A program made the position numbers and the translations under genes. From Pectinophora gossypiella (taxonomy: Eukaryota > Arthropoda > Insecta > Lepidoptera > Gelechiidae): a DNA stretch of 64,000 bases. Positions 1-11,800 of the stretch are shown one piece after another (the stretch's first letter is position 1; the number at the start of each line of letters is the position of its first letter). Below the pieces are notes generated by a model. It was not told the DNA's origin, ran no database searches, and worked only from the letters and a program-made list of their open reading frames with translations. The stretch is taken from NCBI RefSeq assembly GCF_024362695.1, contig NC_065419.1, positions 5,146,678 through 5,210,677 of the forward strand, read 5' to 3'.

Positions 1-605
1 TCCCAAGGGGGAAGTCACTGATAGAGATTGATATTGGTCCGGATCAGTTATCAGCAAAAAGGCCAAGCAGTTGGCGCTATAGTTAGCAACGTCAGGTATC
101 TTTGTAACGCAATTCACCAGATGTGAGAGGTTTTGCCATACATGGCAAAAGCTTGCGCCTCTTTGCCAGCATGGTTGGTCTTCTGGAATGGGAACAACCA
201 CTCTTGCTGGTGGGCGTTGGAGTCCCGGAGAAGAACAAGTTGCGCTGAGAGATACCTCCGCCGTGCCAACTCCACTGTCCTACTGAGGTAGGTGAATAAC
301 CTGCTTGTCTCAGAGTTACCGCTGTGCGATCGGTAGACACTGGTGTAAACTATTTTATCCAGGCCAGTGTCCACCAGGATCTAAAGAATGGATAAGTCTG
401 GGTATTCAACGTTACCGAGACAAGCAGAAAGAGGAGTTTGATAGAAGGTTATATGACGTTTTCCAATCACCCAAAATGGTTTTGGAAAACCATGAGATCA
501 TCTCGAGGAAAAATAAAATAGCTCCACAGAACTGTTAAAAAGGCCCTTAAAACAATACCTAATTCGAAACTAAAATTTAACACACGGATCTCTAAAACTT
601 AACGG

Positions 606-1250
606 TTTTATCATTTCAGTGTTACTTATCATTCCCATGGACTGTTATTGGCATTTCAGTCCACCGAATCCACCGGAATGATAACACCGAGATGATAAAA
701 AACAGGTTATTTTTGTATAAACTGTGAATTTAAATAACTATCGAAAAATCGACACTTCTCAAACAAAACAGTACTTGCAGCCGATTTAACACATCAATAT
801 GAAATAAATTGAACTAATCTAACATGAGTTATAATGGCTACCGAAATGATTTTTTACTGATTTTTTTTTGTCCCCCTATCACCGAAATGATAAATTTCTT
901 TTTTTGGCGGGAAACCATTACACGCTGTGACGGGTATGTTCACGTCTAGCGGTCGAGCCGAACCAATGCGAGGTGTTGGCAGGTAAGGAGGTGTCATAGA
1001 CGCAATGTTGACGGAGTTATTCTACCAAAACTTACTGTCCTCTGAAATGATAACTTTTTTTCGGACAAAATTTAACTGCCTGTCAAATGTATGAGAAGGA
1101 AGGTAAACAGACAGAAATAGTTTTTGTTGTTAGATTATTTAATAATTTAACGAAATTCTATCAATTTAAATCCCAATAATAGAAAATAATTGTAGAGCAA
1201 GACATTTTATAAGCGATAATGGGTTACGGACAAGCTACCGAAATGATAAA
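606..1250. repeat. Iterated ACCGAAATGATAA motifs
   Basis: Nine dispersed copies, inverted at 606-620, 625-639 and 650-660, direct at 672-685, 686-699, 839-851, 881-894, 1041-1052 and 1237-1250. This recalls the motif arrays at the ends of the MULE at 16608-18894. A 77-codon open run at 305-538 just upstream may be a transposase remnant, but I cannot identify it. Confidence 0.5.
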
Positions 1251-1550
1251 ATGACACTTTAAAAAATTTTTTCAGCGTGTTACAGTTGCTGAAACTGAAT
1301 GATTTTTTTTGCCAAGGTAGAGGACTACTTACTTTACCCAGAAAAAATATTCAAAATCATTTAGCAGAACTTTGCACTACCGTTCTCAGCCAAGACAACT
1401 TTTTTTTTCGCTTTTGCAATTCACCCAAAATTAAATATCTGTTCAATCGAGAATCTTCTATGGTTGATGAGGTGATCCACCTCACAACCCACACCGTATC
1501 GTTTTATTGGCTGAAGATTCCATTCTCGATCCCAGTATAGTCTAATTCTA

Positions 1551-1596
1551 ACGACTAACAACTTGTATCTAACTTGTCTTGTAAGTTGTTAGTCGT
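1551..1596. repeat. Perfect 14-bp hairpin
   Basis: ACGACTAACAACTT (1551-1564) and AAGTTGTTAGTCGT (1583-1596) around an 18-nt loop. Confidence 0.6.
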
Positions 1597-1639
1597 GCGT
1601 AATTCTCCACCTTCTCTTTTGTGCATTTTGTGAAAATAT

Positions 1640-1730
1640 GCTGGGCACAGGCCTTCCCTCAATCAACCAGAGGGGGTATAGAGCATACTCCACCACGCTG
1701 CTGCACTGCGGGTTGGTGAAGGTGTTTTAA
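1640..1730 (-). mobile_element. SINE tail fragment
   Basis: GCTGGGCACAGGCC ... AGCATACTCCACCACGCTGC, the inverted tail of the family seen whole at 21285-21760. Confidence 0.55.
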
Positions 1731-1786
1731 TTGTCTCATATTTTTTATCGCGTTTCATGCATTTAAGTACCTACTACCTAATATTC

Positions 1787-1912
1787 AAATTCAAAAATAT
1801 CTTTATTAAGTAGGTAACATAGTTATACTTTAAATCATTCTTCATTTTTGTATATAACGAACGTCTCATAGCCTACAACTACTGCAGCTTCTGACAACCT
1901 GCACAGCCGAGC
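1787..1912 (-). mobile_element. LINE 3' end with TTTGAA-type tail (fragment)
   Basis: ATTCAAAAATATCTTTATTA followed by the GTAGGTAACATAGTTA block; same family as 26819-27037, truncated. Confidence 0.5.
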
Positions 1913-3619
1913 ATATTAAAGCCCCCAAATGGCCCGAATATCAAAGCCCAATTAATGATAATTTCGTTATTCCCATGTGCAATACCAGTAACATTCTCGT
2001 TCAGTAGACAAAATAATACTCGTAATTTACTATTCCAAATCAATTCACATAATCTCCTATAGACTACAACTTGATCGTACTCCTATAGCTTTATCTATCC
2101 TTCTAAAATGTTCGGTTAGGTACCGCCATTTACTGTGATAAGTACCTATTAGTACTTAGCTATTTCTTAACCCAACGTAGCACGCTCAAATCGATTCAAT
2201 CTCACGACACGACAAGCCTTGCACCTTGTATACTGACATCCTAAAAAAACCACCCGACATGATCAAGGTCACTTTATCTGACCGAGATACACATTTTGAT
2301 TTGTTTGGGTTATATACAGAATAGATCAATTTTATCTAATGGATGGCTTCTCGAGTGAAGTGACCCAGAACTGCATCGAAGTCACGATTCTATTTTGTTG
2401 TTATTAAAACTTTATTTATATTGGTCATGAAGTCAAGACAGGTAGGATAGTAGGGAGAGTAGTAGGACTATCTTATCTAGTTATTAGATTTGACTCTATT
2501 TAGGTAGGTACGACCTTATATTGTTTATATTATACCATTTCATACTTTTATAATAGAAATATAGGTAGGTAAGGTCTGTACTTATTATACATCAATGTAG
2601 GTGTATGTATACGTAGGTACATCATCGGTGACCCAGAGCAGGTTTGTGTCGACGTTACGGATCTGCGATTACCTAAACTTATTTTAATGAATGTGTCAAA
2701 AATTGTAAGTACCTAATTCTAATAAATTAAATTAATTAAAAAAAATTGTAATTCGTAAAAAAATAGTGTGACTACGCATCTCCGAATGCAAGCAATCATA
2801 GGTACATACTAAATTCTTCCCGGGAATAGAATAGAAAGATAATATAGGAACAAAATGCCTAAGTATAGGATAATATTTTAACACACATACATACATAACA
2901 TCACGCCTTTGTTAAGTATATTCCAGCAAAGTAAATTAACAGAGTGAACATAAAATTCTTCTAGTCAATGCCCATAAAATTTAATCCGTCCTAAAGGGAC
3001 CCGTGTTAATTAGATTAGAAAAACAATATCTCCTTAATGAGCCAATAGTAGTGAATAGTGAAACTATAAAACAGATCTTTTAAACAGACCATTATAACGA
3101 ACGGTCATTTTACGACCGACCAAAAGTAATCCGTTAAAGAAATTTTATAGAGTCACCCTGGGTATCGAAATCCCTGTCTTTATAACCGGGCTACCTGTAT
3201 CATCCCTCGGCTCCTTTTATATTTTTTCTTGACTATCTCTTTGTCCGTTTTTTGTGAAGATTGAATTACTGGTTGTGAGGTTGCAGCCATCATTCGACAC
3301 GGCGGCATTCTCGCTGCTAATTTGGTACTATTAAATGGAACACGCATGTCCTGGTGTTAGAAGGAGACGGATGATGGCCTTTGTCGGTTCATGTCGACGT
3401 GGTCATGTTTGAAATGGGATCTAGTCGGGCCTGACAAGAGGTATGTAATATAAGTATGTTACTGTAAAAGCCCGAAGTACGGTACCTAACTAAATCTTAT
3501 GATTTACCGGTAAATCCTAAGACTGACCAAGTAAGGTGATGGTAACAGTCAGAACTGGTTTTCAATGAACGTTCATTTCGAACTTTAACATGATACTGAG
3601 GGATTTAAATGTTAACCTA
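1913..3619. other. Gene-less AT-rich stretch
   Basis: Many GTAGGTA/TACCTAC runs typical of lepidopteran non-coding DNA. No ORF, hairpin or repeat boundary that I can support. Confidence 0.5.
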
Positions 3620-3775
3620 TGAATAACGAGCCGGAAGTCCTGGATTCGATTCTGGACACGTAAAACAAAAATGACCTTGTGATCTGTCCCTTGAGGTCAG
3701 GACATTGCAGACTAAAATCATCTGAATATCCCTAAAATTAAGATGATTCCGTGCTTAAGAAGGCATAATACTAAA
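3620..3775 (+). mobile_element. SINE fragment
   Basis: Degenerate tRNA-like head (GTCCTGGATTCGATTCTGGA) followed by the body motif AAGATGATTCCGTGCTT. Confidence 0.45.
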
Positions 3776-4639
3776 TACAATAGCGTCGTGAAACAGATAC
3801 CAATATTTGCTTACATTATCTAGTCTCTGATAAGACTTGCGTACTAGCTAATTCGATTCTGAAAAACTTGACTCATTCAAGTTCATTACTTATCCTTTGA
3901 TGACTTGTCTTCGGAAGCATTTCCTAATCTTATCGGCTTCATTCATTAGTATGGGAATATCCGACGTTCCTCGTAATAATACAAGTTGTAGACAATGACG
4001 TCACCTTCGTTTGTTTCGCCACGAAGTCACGCAGATAAATTGTATTAGGAGAAATAATAGCATGGAAATCAACGATGCAAAGAGGATGGAAATAGTCCAA
4101 CAAACATGAATATTCACAAGTGAGATTCTGTCCATAAATAGATGAATATCCAAGGTGACATGTCTGCACACAAACAGGTCACAGATGATGGCAACTTGTT
4201 GACGTAGTAACTACAGATCGTTATTTAGAATAATAGATAATTATCTCACAAAATTTCAACAATGCCCGCGCCGTTCAGTGACCATTTTGAAACATAACAA
4301 AAGCATGAATAAGTTTTGATAACAATGAGCGGGTTGAACGCAGTGCGGGAGGTACTTAGCAGTTTGCAAGAGAATGTGCTTTACAACACAATCAGTGGAG
4401 GACGCGAAGCGAGCCCGCGCCTGCGCCCGCGACCTTTGCCGCGCCATTTAACTAGTGACATTTCTACCTCTTTGTCAAAATGTTATTACCTGCCATATCA
4501 GCTCCGTCTAAACAAAGCGTGACGACTGCAAGCAATAAAACTAATCACTTTTAATTAAACTTTACACAATGCGTTCGCATGTGCGACAGCTATTGCCTCT
4601 AGTAGTTACGACAGACTGGGTTACGAATGTACAACAAAA

Positions 4640-4921
4640 AAACTTTGTATAATAGATAATACATTTTATTTATATTAGGTACTTTATAACAATACTTTTA
4701 ACAGTCTTAAAACGAACGACTTAGTGAGACGGTCGGCGGTCAACGCCGTGAGTCTATCTACAATATGTACAGGAACGGTCAGGGCGCCATCACACAAATC
4801 GTTCTCATTGGCACATTCGAATCGCGTGTTTTTTGTCGCGCACAGTCTATTCAGCACTTTTTTTGCAGTTTATCGCTAACAATCGCCGCAAATCTCACAA
4901 TGGAAACATTCCAAGTCACTA
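4640..4921 (-). terminator. PH-domain gene 3'UTR and poly(A) signal
   Basis: AATAAA on the minus strand lies at 4665-4670; cleavage would fall about 15-25 nt beyond. The end point is inferred. Confidence 0.45.
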
Positions 4922-5833
4922 TCAGGCGCAGGTGAGAGAAGCAAAAGCGCGTATGGGATTGGGTGGTGCACTGTGCCGCTGCAAGCCAGCGGAGCAAGGG
5001 CCGCCGCGCGCCACCGCCTCGAAGAACTGGCGCAGGTCGCTGACGGAGCGCGAGGGCGGCGCCTGCAGGTCGTGCAGCGAGGCGGCGCGCCGCGGCGCGG
5101 GCTCCAGCACCGCCGGCGGCCGCGTCGGCAGCTGCTCCGTGCTGCGCGCCAGGCTGCCGCCGCTCTGCGAGAGGGACTCGAACAATGCCCTACGTTCTCT
5201 GACAGGAACATACTGAGCTATCGCTTCGTGGGCGTTGGGCGAGCAGGAGCGCGCGCGGCTCTCGAGCGCGGAGGTCTTGCGGCGCGCCGCCTCCATGGCG
5301 ACCCTGCCCCGCTCCGCGCCGCCGGCCGTCCCCTCCCAGCGCTTGAGGTACCGGTGTCGACCTTGCTCCAATTCGCTAGATCTCGCCGCGCGCGGCAGCG
5401 TGTGATGTTGCTGCGCGCTCGCGCTCAATTTGCTGCAATTGTCGCATTTGATGACCTCAGCCGTCCGTACGGGCGCATCGACCACGTCTGTGGTCTTCAA
5501 GGCGTCGAGGGAGAGGGTCAGGTCGAGGCTGCGGTCGGACGATGAGTCGTAGTCGTCGTCTTCTACGACGATGCCCTCATCAGTCGCGGCCGGCGAGTGG
5601 TCCCTGCGCGGTAGGAGGGTCTCCGGTGACGTCAGCAGTCGCCGGCGGGCTCGCGGCGGCGGGCGAGGCGGGCCCGCCGGCGTCTCCTGCTGAGGAGCCT
5701 CTTTCTTTGGTTCTCTGCCTGTGTCTGCCGCCGGTAGTACGTCCAGAAACCGGACTTGTGGCAGTGGTGTCTGACGTAGTATTTCGACACACAGCGCGCG
5801 CACCCAGCGGGCGTATTCCGCCGCATTGCAAGT
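4922..5833 (-). CDS. PH-domain gene, terminal exon
   Basis: Begins after a TTGCAG acceptor with TCNAAEYARWVRALC (the PH C-terminal helix) and runs 303 codons to TGA at 4922-4924. A polyadenylation signal (AATAAA on the minus strand, TTTATT at 4665-4670) gives a 3'UTR of about 250-280 nt. Confidence 0.8.
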   Translation of the reverse strand, partial: TCNAAEYARWVRALCVEILRQTPLPQVRFLDVLPAADTGREPKKEAPQQETPAGPPRPPPRARRRLLTSPETLLPRRDHSPAATDEGIVVEDDDYDSSSDRSLDLTLSLDALKTTDVVDAPVRTAEVIKCDNCSKLSASAQQHHTLPRAARSSELEQGRHRYLKRWEGTAGGAERGRVAMEAARRKTSALESRARSCSPNAHEAIAQYVPVRERRALFESLSQSGGSLARSTEQLPTRPPAVLEPAPRRAASLHDLQAPPSRSVSDLRQFFEAVARGGPCSAGLQRHSAPPNPIRAFASLTCA

Positions 5834-8800
5834 CTGCAACAACGAAACGTTACATTTAAATTTTGCTACAATGCAGCTCACAATTTATGACTTAATCATA
5901 ACATTATACGCAAAGATGATATTGAATTTTGAATGGCAATAATAGGCCAACCGAATCCGTATGCAAATGTGATCAATGGGAGCTACGAGGGGTCTTTTGG
6001 TCTACAATCAGGACTAGTCATGTTACGCGACAAGAAGGAGAACTTTTATACGGGGATTATGACTTTGTCGTCCAAACGTGTTTCTTTTAGGTGTCAACAC
6101 CTTCGCGCGTCTAGCCCTTCTTATGTTAAATAGCGCTATCAAAAGGTCGCTAGGTACAATGGCGGTGATTTACGGGTGTTTCGCTTTATTGAGGTCTATT
6201 AAAGCGAACGAATCGTGAGAAAGGCGCGTCTTGAGGGGTCCGAGGCGTCTTGCAAGACGTTGCTCAAATACTCCTGAGAATCAAGTACTATTTTTACGAA
6301 AGAAGTAACTGGTTGTTCTTACGGTCCCAGCAAATCTGTAGTAAAGTATATTTGTTGTCAATTTGTCTAGAGCATAAACAGCTTATACAAAAGGCTGTGC
6401 ATTTCAATGGATTTTGTCTAGTTTTAGCATCCAACGTTGTAAAATGTTTTGCACTCTCATTTGTGTGTGGAAGCCGGGCTGCTATATAACTTGGCGTCTA
6501 TAATTATTTATGAAGGCATTGTCCTATGAACAATGATATGACGACGTGACCACGACATGGACATTGTCGCATAGGTGCATATAATTTGTTAAATTATCGA
6601 TATTCTATTATCTGTTTGAAATGCAATATTGTAACTTGCCTTATTGTTAGCTTAGAATGACCATAAAGACTAAACAACGACACACGAAGTAAGCAGATGC
6701 CTAAATTGATTAAATAATGAGTATAAAATCGGCCATGTTTAAATAAATGGAACTCGGAAACATCCACATATTGAGCATGAAACATTGTAAGGCTTTTTTC
6801 ATGCCATACCAAAAACAAAACGTTCCAAGTACGTAAAATAATAAAAACCATGCATTCACGCAGTCAATGTCACGGACCAACACGTTCACATAATAGCTGG
6901 CATTATTGCACTTCATTAGAATCTACTTATCTAGATCACAGCCATAATGCGTCCAGTGTGCTAGCAATTAGCCCAGATCAGCTCGGAACCCGCAAACCGC
7001 AAATCTAGAATAATGATCGAAATCAAACTGCTCGTGAAAAGTTTTTCTGGTTCTTCGGTGAGCTACATTTCCCGGATACAGCAGAATCACTCATATCGCG
7101 GAAATGAAATACAAACTGTATATTTTGCTAATGGTAAAAACTGAATCTAACTTATAAGAGGAAACATGTACGAATCCCGTTAAATTCACACTGTTATCCA
7201 TACTAATATTATAAATGTGAAAGTGTGTGTGTCTGTTTGTTTGTCCGTCTTTCACGGCAAAACGGAGCGACGAATTGACGTATTTTTTAAGTGGAGATAA
7301 TTGATGGGATGGAGAGTGACATAGGATACGTTTCGTCTCTTTCTAACCGCCCCCTTTCCTAAAATGGGGAGTGAAATTTGTAATGTAGCATTCCAGAATT
7401 TTCAAGGTAGAAAGGCAAAATAAAAATTGATGATGACTAAAAAAATGTGCATATTTTAGAAATCTGCCACCAAGCCCTTTAAAGAGTTTGTTACTCAGAA
7501 TTTAACGCGAGCGAAGCAGCGGGCAAGAGCTAGTTGTGATCATAATATACCAATCATAACTTATTTCCTAAGGAACAAAATGTCTCCACACGAAATAATT
7601 ATTCTTTGAATACAGATGAAGCGTATGAACACGAATTTGAATACGAATTGTTGGATACTATTTACGCAAAGACTACCCAAATGCTGTCAATACGAACACA
7701 GCATAAGTCACTGAACGAACAGAAAAAGTTCCGTAAAAGCTCGTTTCTGTAAGCCAATTTACAAAAATACATATTTTGAATTTAGAACGAAATTCTCTAA
7801 TAACATTTACATACTGTGACGTCATAGAAAAACGTGATAAAATGTCGGACTTATTGTTACGTTTTTCTTGATTAAAATTCATAAACAAGTTAAATATAAA
7901 AAAATAAATGTTTTTTGTTAGTTTTAGATCTGTTTTTATTTAGCAATCAGATTTTCATAATTTATCTTGAACCTAGTAGGTACACGACCCAATTATTCAG
8001 TGTTTAAACTTATGAATTATGATTTATTTATGTAGTAGGTGTAATTATGTTCTATTTTTGTAATTTTAAGCTATGGGCCTGGCTGGAAAAAAGATATTAT
8101 TAAAATCTAGACAACCATAACACAAAGTCGTACGAAATCATACCCGTTCACAAGCGAGAATAGTAGGTAATAAATACTTCTCACCTTATTGCTTGCTTTA
8201 TTCCACGTCAGATAATAAAACTGTTTGGTACTTTTGCGCGCGAAACACGTGTAGGTAAGGTACTCGTGTATAATACAAGATCACAAAATGCCGGGCATCG
8301 TTAGCATTGCTCATATATTCAACAAAGCTTTACATTCCATACTTAATCAAAGCATTTGTACGCTCACGAAATCAAACGGACCACAAACCTCGGGAAATTA
8401 GTTTTCCTAGAAGCCGCCGGGTCCGGACGTCGTGTCCAGTAACGAATAAGTAGGTGAGTATATTAGGTAAGTACCTACTTTGTGATAAACTAATCTCAGC
8501 TTTGAGACTGCACTCAAGATCATGTTAATGTGACAGTTCTTAGAGCATGATCTTGAGGGCAGTCTCAGCTGAGATTCGTTTATAAATACCACCCTAATAC
8601 AACAAAGTACTTACCTAATATACTCACCTACTTATTCGTTACTGGACACAACGTCCGGACCCGGCGGCTTCTAGGACAACAAATTTCCCGAGGTTTGTGG
8701 TCCGTTTGTCAATGTGGTCCTGTACGCAGCGGCCTTTAACAAGCGTGAAGACAGAGCTCACCTGAAAAGTGGCGACGGAGGCGTCATCCCGCAGTCGCGA

Positions 8801-11800
8801 CAGCTGGAAGGCGTTGGCGAGGCTCGGCGCGGGCCGCAGGTGCAGGTGTCGCAGGGGCAGCCGGGCCGCCGGCCGGCGGGGCAGCGTGCCGTCACGCCAG
8901 GCGAGCAGGCAGCCGCCGCGGACGGCAGCACGCACCCACGCCCAGGACGTGGCATCGTCGGAGTAGTACTGGCGAAGGACGCCTGTGAGAGAGATTTTGG
9001 AGTTAGTAAGGAGTAAGTGCATTTTGCGGCAAATTGCGGGTCGTGCTGCGCGGATATAAGATACGATGCGATGACTTCGCGAGCGCGTTCGGCTTATGGT
9101 GATTGTATAAGGCCGGTCGTACACGCACGGACAGTTCCAATGTTCTCTCAACTTTTGGTCGTCATAGATATACGTTTACGTGTGAAGAAAATTCGTACTT
9201 CCAAAGCGCAAGCTTAGGGTGCAAAAAAGGGAGCATCCCAGACGATCTTTCGTCTTTACAATACAATAAACTTTACTGAATGTGTGGTAACAGATCGGTC
9301 GATAAGGCGAGACGGTGTTTGCTTCGTATTAGAATATTAAACTAAGTGTACTTAGGTATCTAGTACCTACACACGCACGTCAAATCCAGATATTTATTGT
9401 GGATTCGTACGCCGACGAATGGAACTAATGAGTATCTACTTGAATCATCATCATCCCTAGCATCATCCCGTTTTTCACACGGTCCGCTTACCTAACCTGA
9501 AGATTGGACAGGTCCGGTTTTTTACAGAAGCGACTGCCTGTCTGACCTTCCAACCTGCGAAGGGAAAACCAACCCAATGCAGGTTAGGTCACATACCTCC
9601 GAAAATGCATTTGTCGGGAATGTGGATTAAATGTTTTCCTTCACCGTTGATCATGTGATTATGATCCAAACATGAATTCGAAAACAAATTCGGCATTCAT
9701 TGGTTTAGGCCTGTGCTGGATTCGAACCCGCGACCTCAAAGCGTTTTACCAACTGGGCTACCACGGGTTTTTACCTACTACCTAGCCTACCTACTTGTAT
9801 AACGTGGCGATATAAATCTTAAAACAATAATAAGAAATTTGAGTATTATGAAGCGAAAATAACATTATCAACAGCTAATACGTCGAAGTAATGAAGATAT
9901 GTACAGATGGTACTTTAAAAGTCACATCAAACATTGTATTTTCAGAAAAGCGATAGCCATCGCGTGTGGTTTTAATCTGTTTGTATTCGAGTGTGAATTA
10001 CTAAGAATACGAAAGTAGGGCAATGAGCAAGATTATCTTGTTTGAGCAAGCTTATGGGGATTGGTAAGTAAACAGGCTTTACTGCAAGTTCCTACTTATA
10101 CTTATTAATGCTTAATGAGCAGAGGAAGACACATACATAACACATAAAGGGTTAGTAGTACATCAAGGGTTCGTTTTAAACCTTTCAATGCTGTCGAACT
10201 ACTGATAACATAAGCAATGGGGTTAGTCAGAGGTACATCCATAGCAAGAGGATGTTGTTGATGTTATTTGATTTGACGACCTGAACATCCACCTGAACTT
10301 TTCATTAGACCAACGATAGGTGGTGATGGTGAACCGTATCGTCTGTAATGAAAGAGTCAATAGGCTACTTGTCAACCTGGTCAAATGAGATACTTTTTAC
10401 AAAACGTCAAAACGGAAGTTTTCTTCGGAATATGTATGGAAATACTGTCCTCTGACGTCATCAATAAAAGCGGTCAAACGTCGTACTCATTGTTACTTAA
10501 TTATTAAATAAAATACGTAAATAAGTCGAAAAGTTAAATGAGATTGCTTTTCGGTCATCTTAGACGGGCTTCTATTTCTAGATTGGCATTTTATTTATCT
10601 TTGTCCCGTCAAATACCCAATTGTGTTAATTCCTAAAATGTGCTCTTATAATATACGCGTCAACCAACTTACACGTTTATCGACGAATATATAAGCGAAC
10701 ATTTTGTGTGTCGCTGGTACAGGATGTGGAAGACATTTTTGGTACGACCACACCGCACTTAAAGGGTTAAAAATTAACCATCTAACATATTTTATGAATG
10801 AAAGATGCGGCGGCGCAAGAGATTCTCCAAGAAAGGTATTTAAGTCTTTCTTTAGGGAGAAACCAGCGGTTCTAAATACACTAGGGTCTGTGTGAATTGT
10901 AAAGGGATTATATCTTATAGGAGAGACTGGCGCCCAGCAGTGTGACGAACATAAACTGTTTATATTATTTTATGCTGTTGGTAATACCAGTAAATAAATG
11001 TTGACAATGAATTTTCTAATGACCCTTTAGTATAGGTAATTGAGATAAGCGTAAACACTACGAAATTACCAAATTCAATTGTTCTTAATTCTGAATATGA
11101 TGCTCTTTTATATTTATAAAATACCTATCATGCGAGCCCTATTCATATTTAAAACTATTATCTATTGTAAATTCAAGCTCAAAGGCGAAAAATATATACA
11201 GTATTGTGTATGTAATATCAATGAGATACGATTATAGTCAATGACTGACCTTTTCTTTTTACAATACTTCTAAACCAATTAGGCTACTAGTTCTTTACCC
11301 CGATACCGACCCCGCCGGCGTGGTCGACGATTTCCCTCATTCAGCGCTTATCGCTATCGACCCACTAGGGTCGATTAATTCTTTCAAATATTTTTCCTCT
11401 CAGACGACGCCCTGAGCCGAGGTTCGCGGCCAACTGGGCACTCTCAGGCCTGTTGTCTTAAACGTTGTACCGGGTGAGAGCCTTCAGCGCTCCCCATTTG
11501 TCCGACCAAGTACGTAGTTAATGCCATCTGCGGCAAATCTACAACAAGTCACGTCAAAAAAAAAAAAAAGCTACTAGTTCTCAATAGAAATGAATGCTAG
11601 ATTATCATTACATTAATATCAGTTACAGTTTAAGATAATGAATAGTCTTCTTTACTTTAGGTCATTAGACCGAACAGCTCCAGCTTCACTTTGTGATCCA
11701 TAGTTTGGTTAGGACATTACAGGCTTATCACCTGATTGTTCGAAAGTAAGATGACCCGTGCTTCGGAAGGCATGTTAAGCCGTTGGTCCCGGTTACTACT

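Noticed and set aside
305..538. 77-codon ORF as a real gene
   Set aside because: No recognisable domain and truncated context; mentioned only as a possible transposase remnant.
4973..5859. Plus-strand ORFs over the PH-gene terminal exon
   Set aside because: GC-rich shadows. The minus frame has splice sites, a PH helix and a poly(A) signal.
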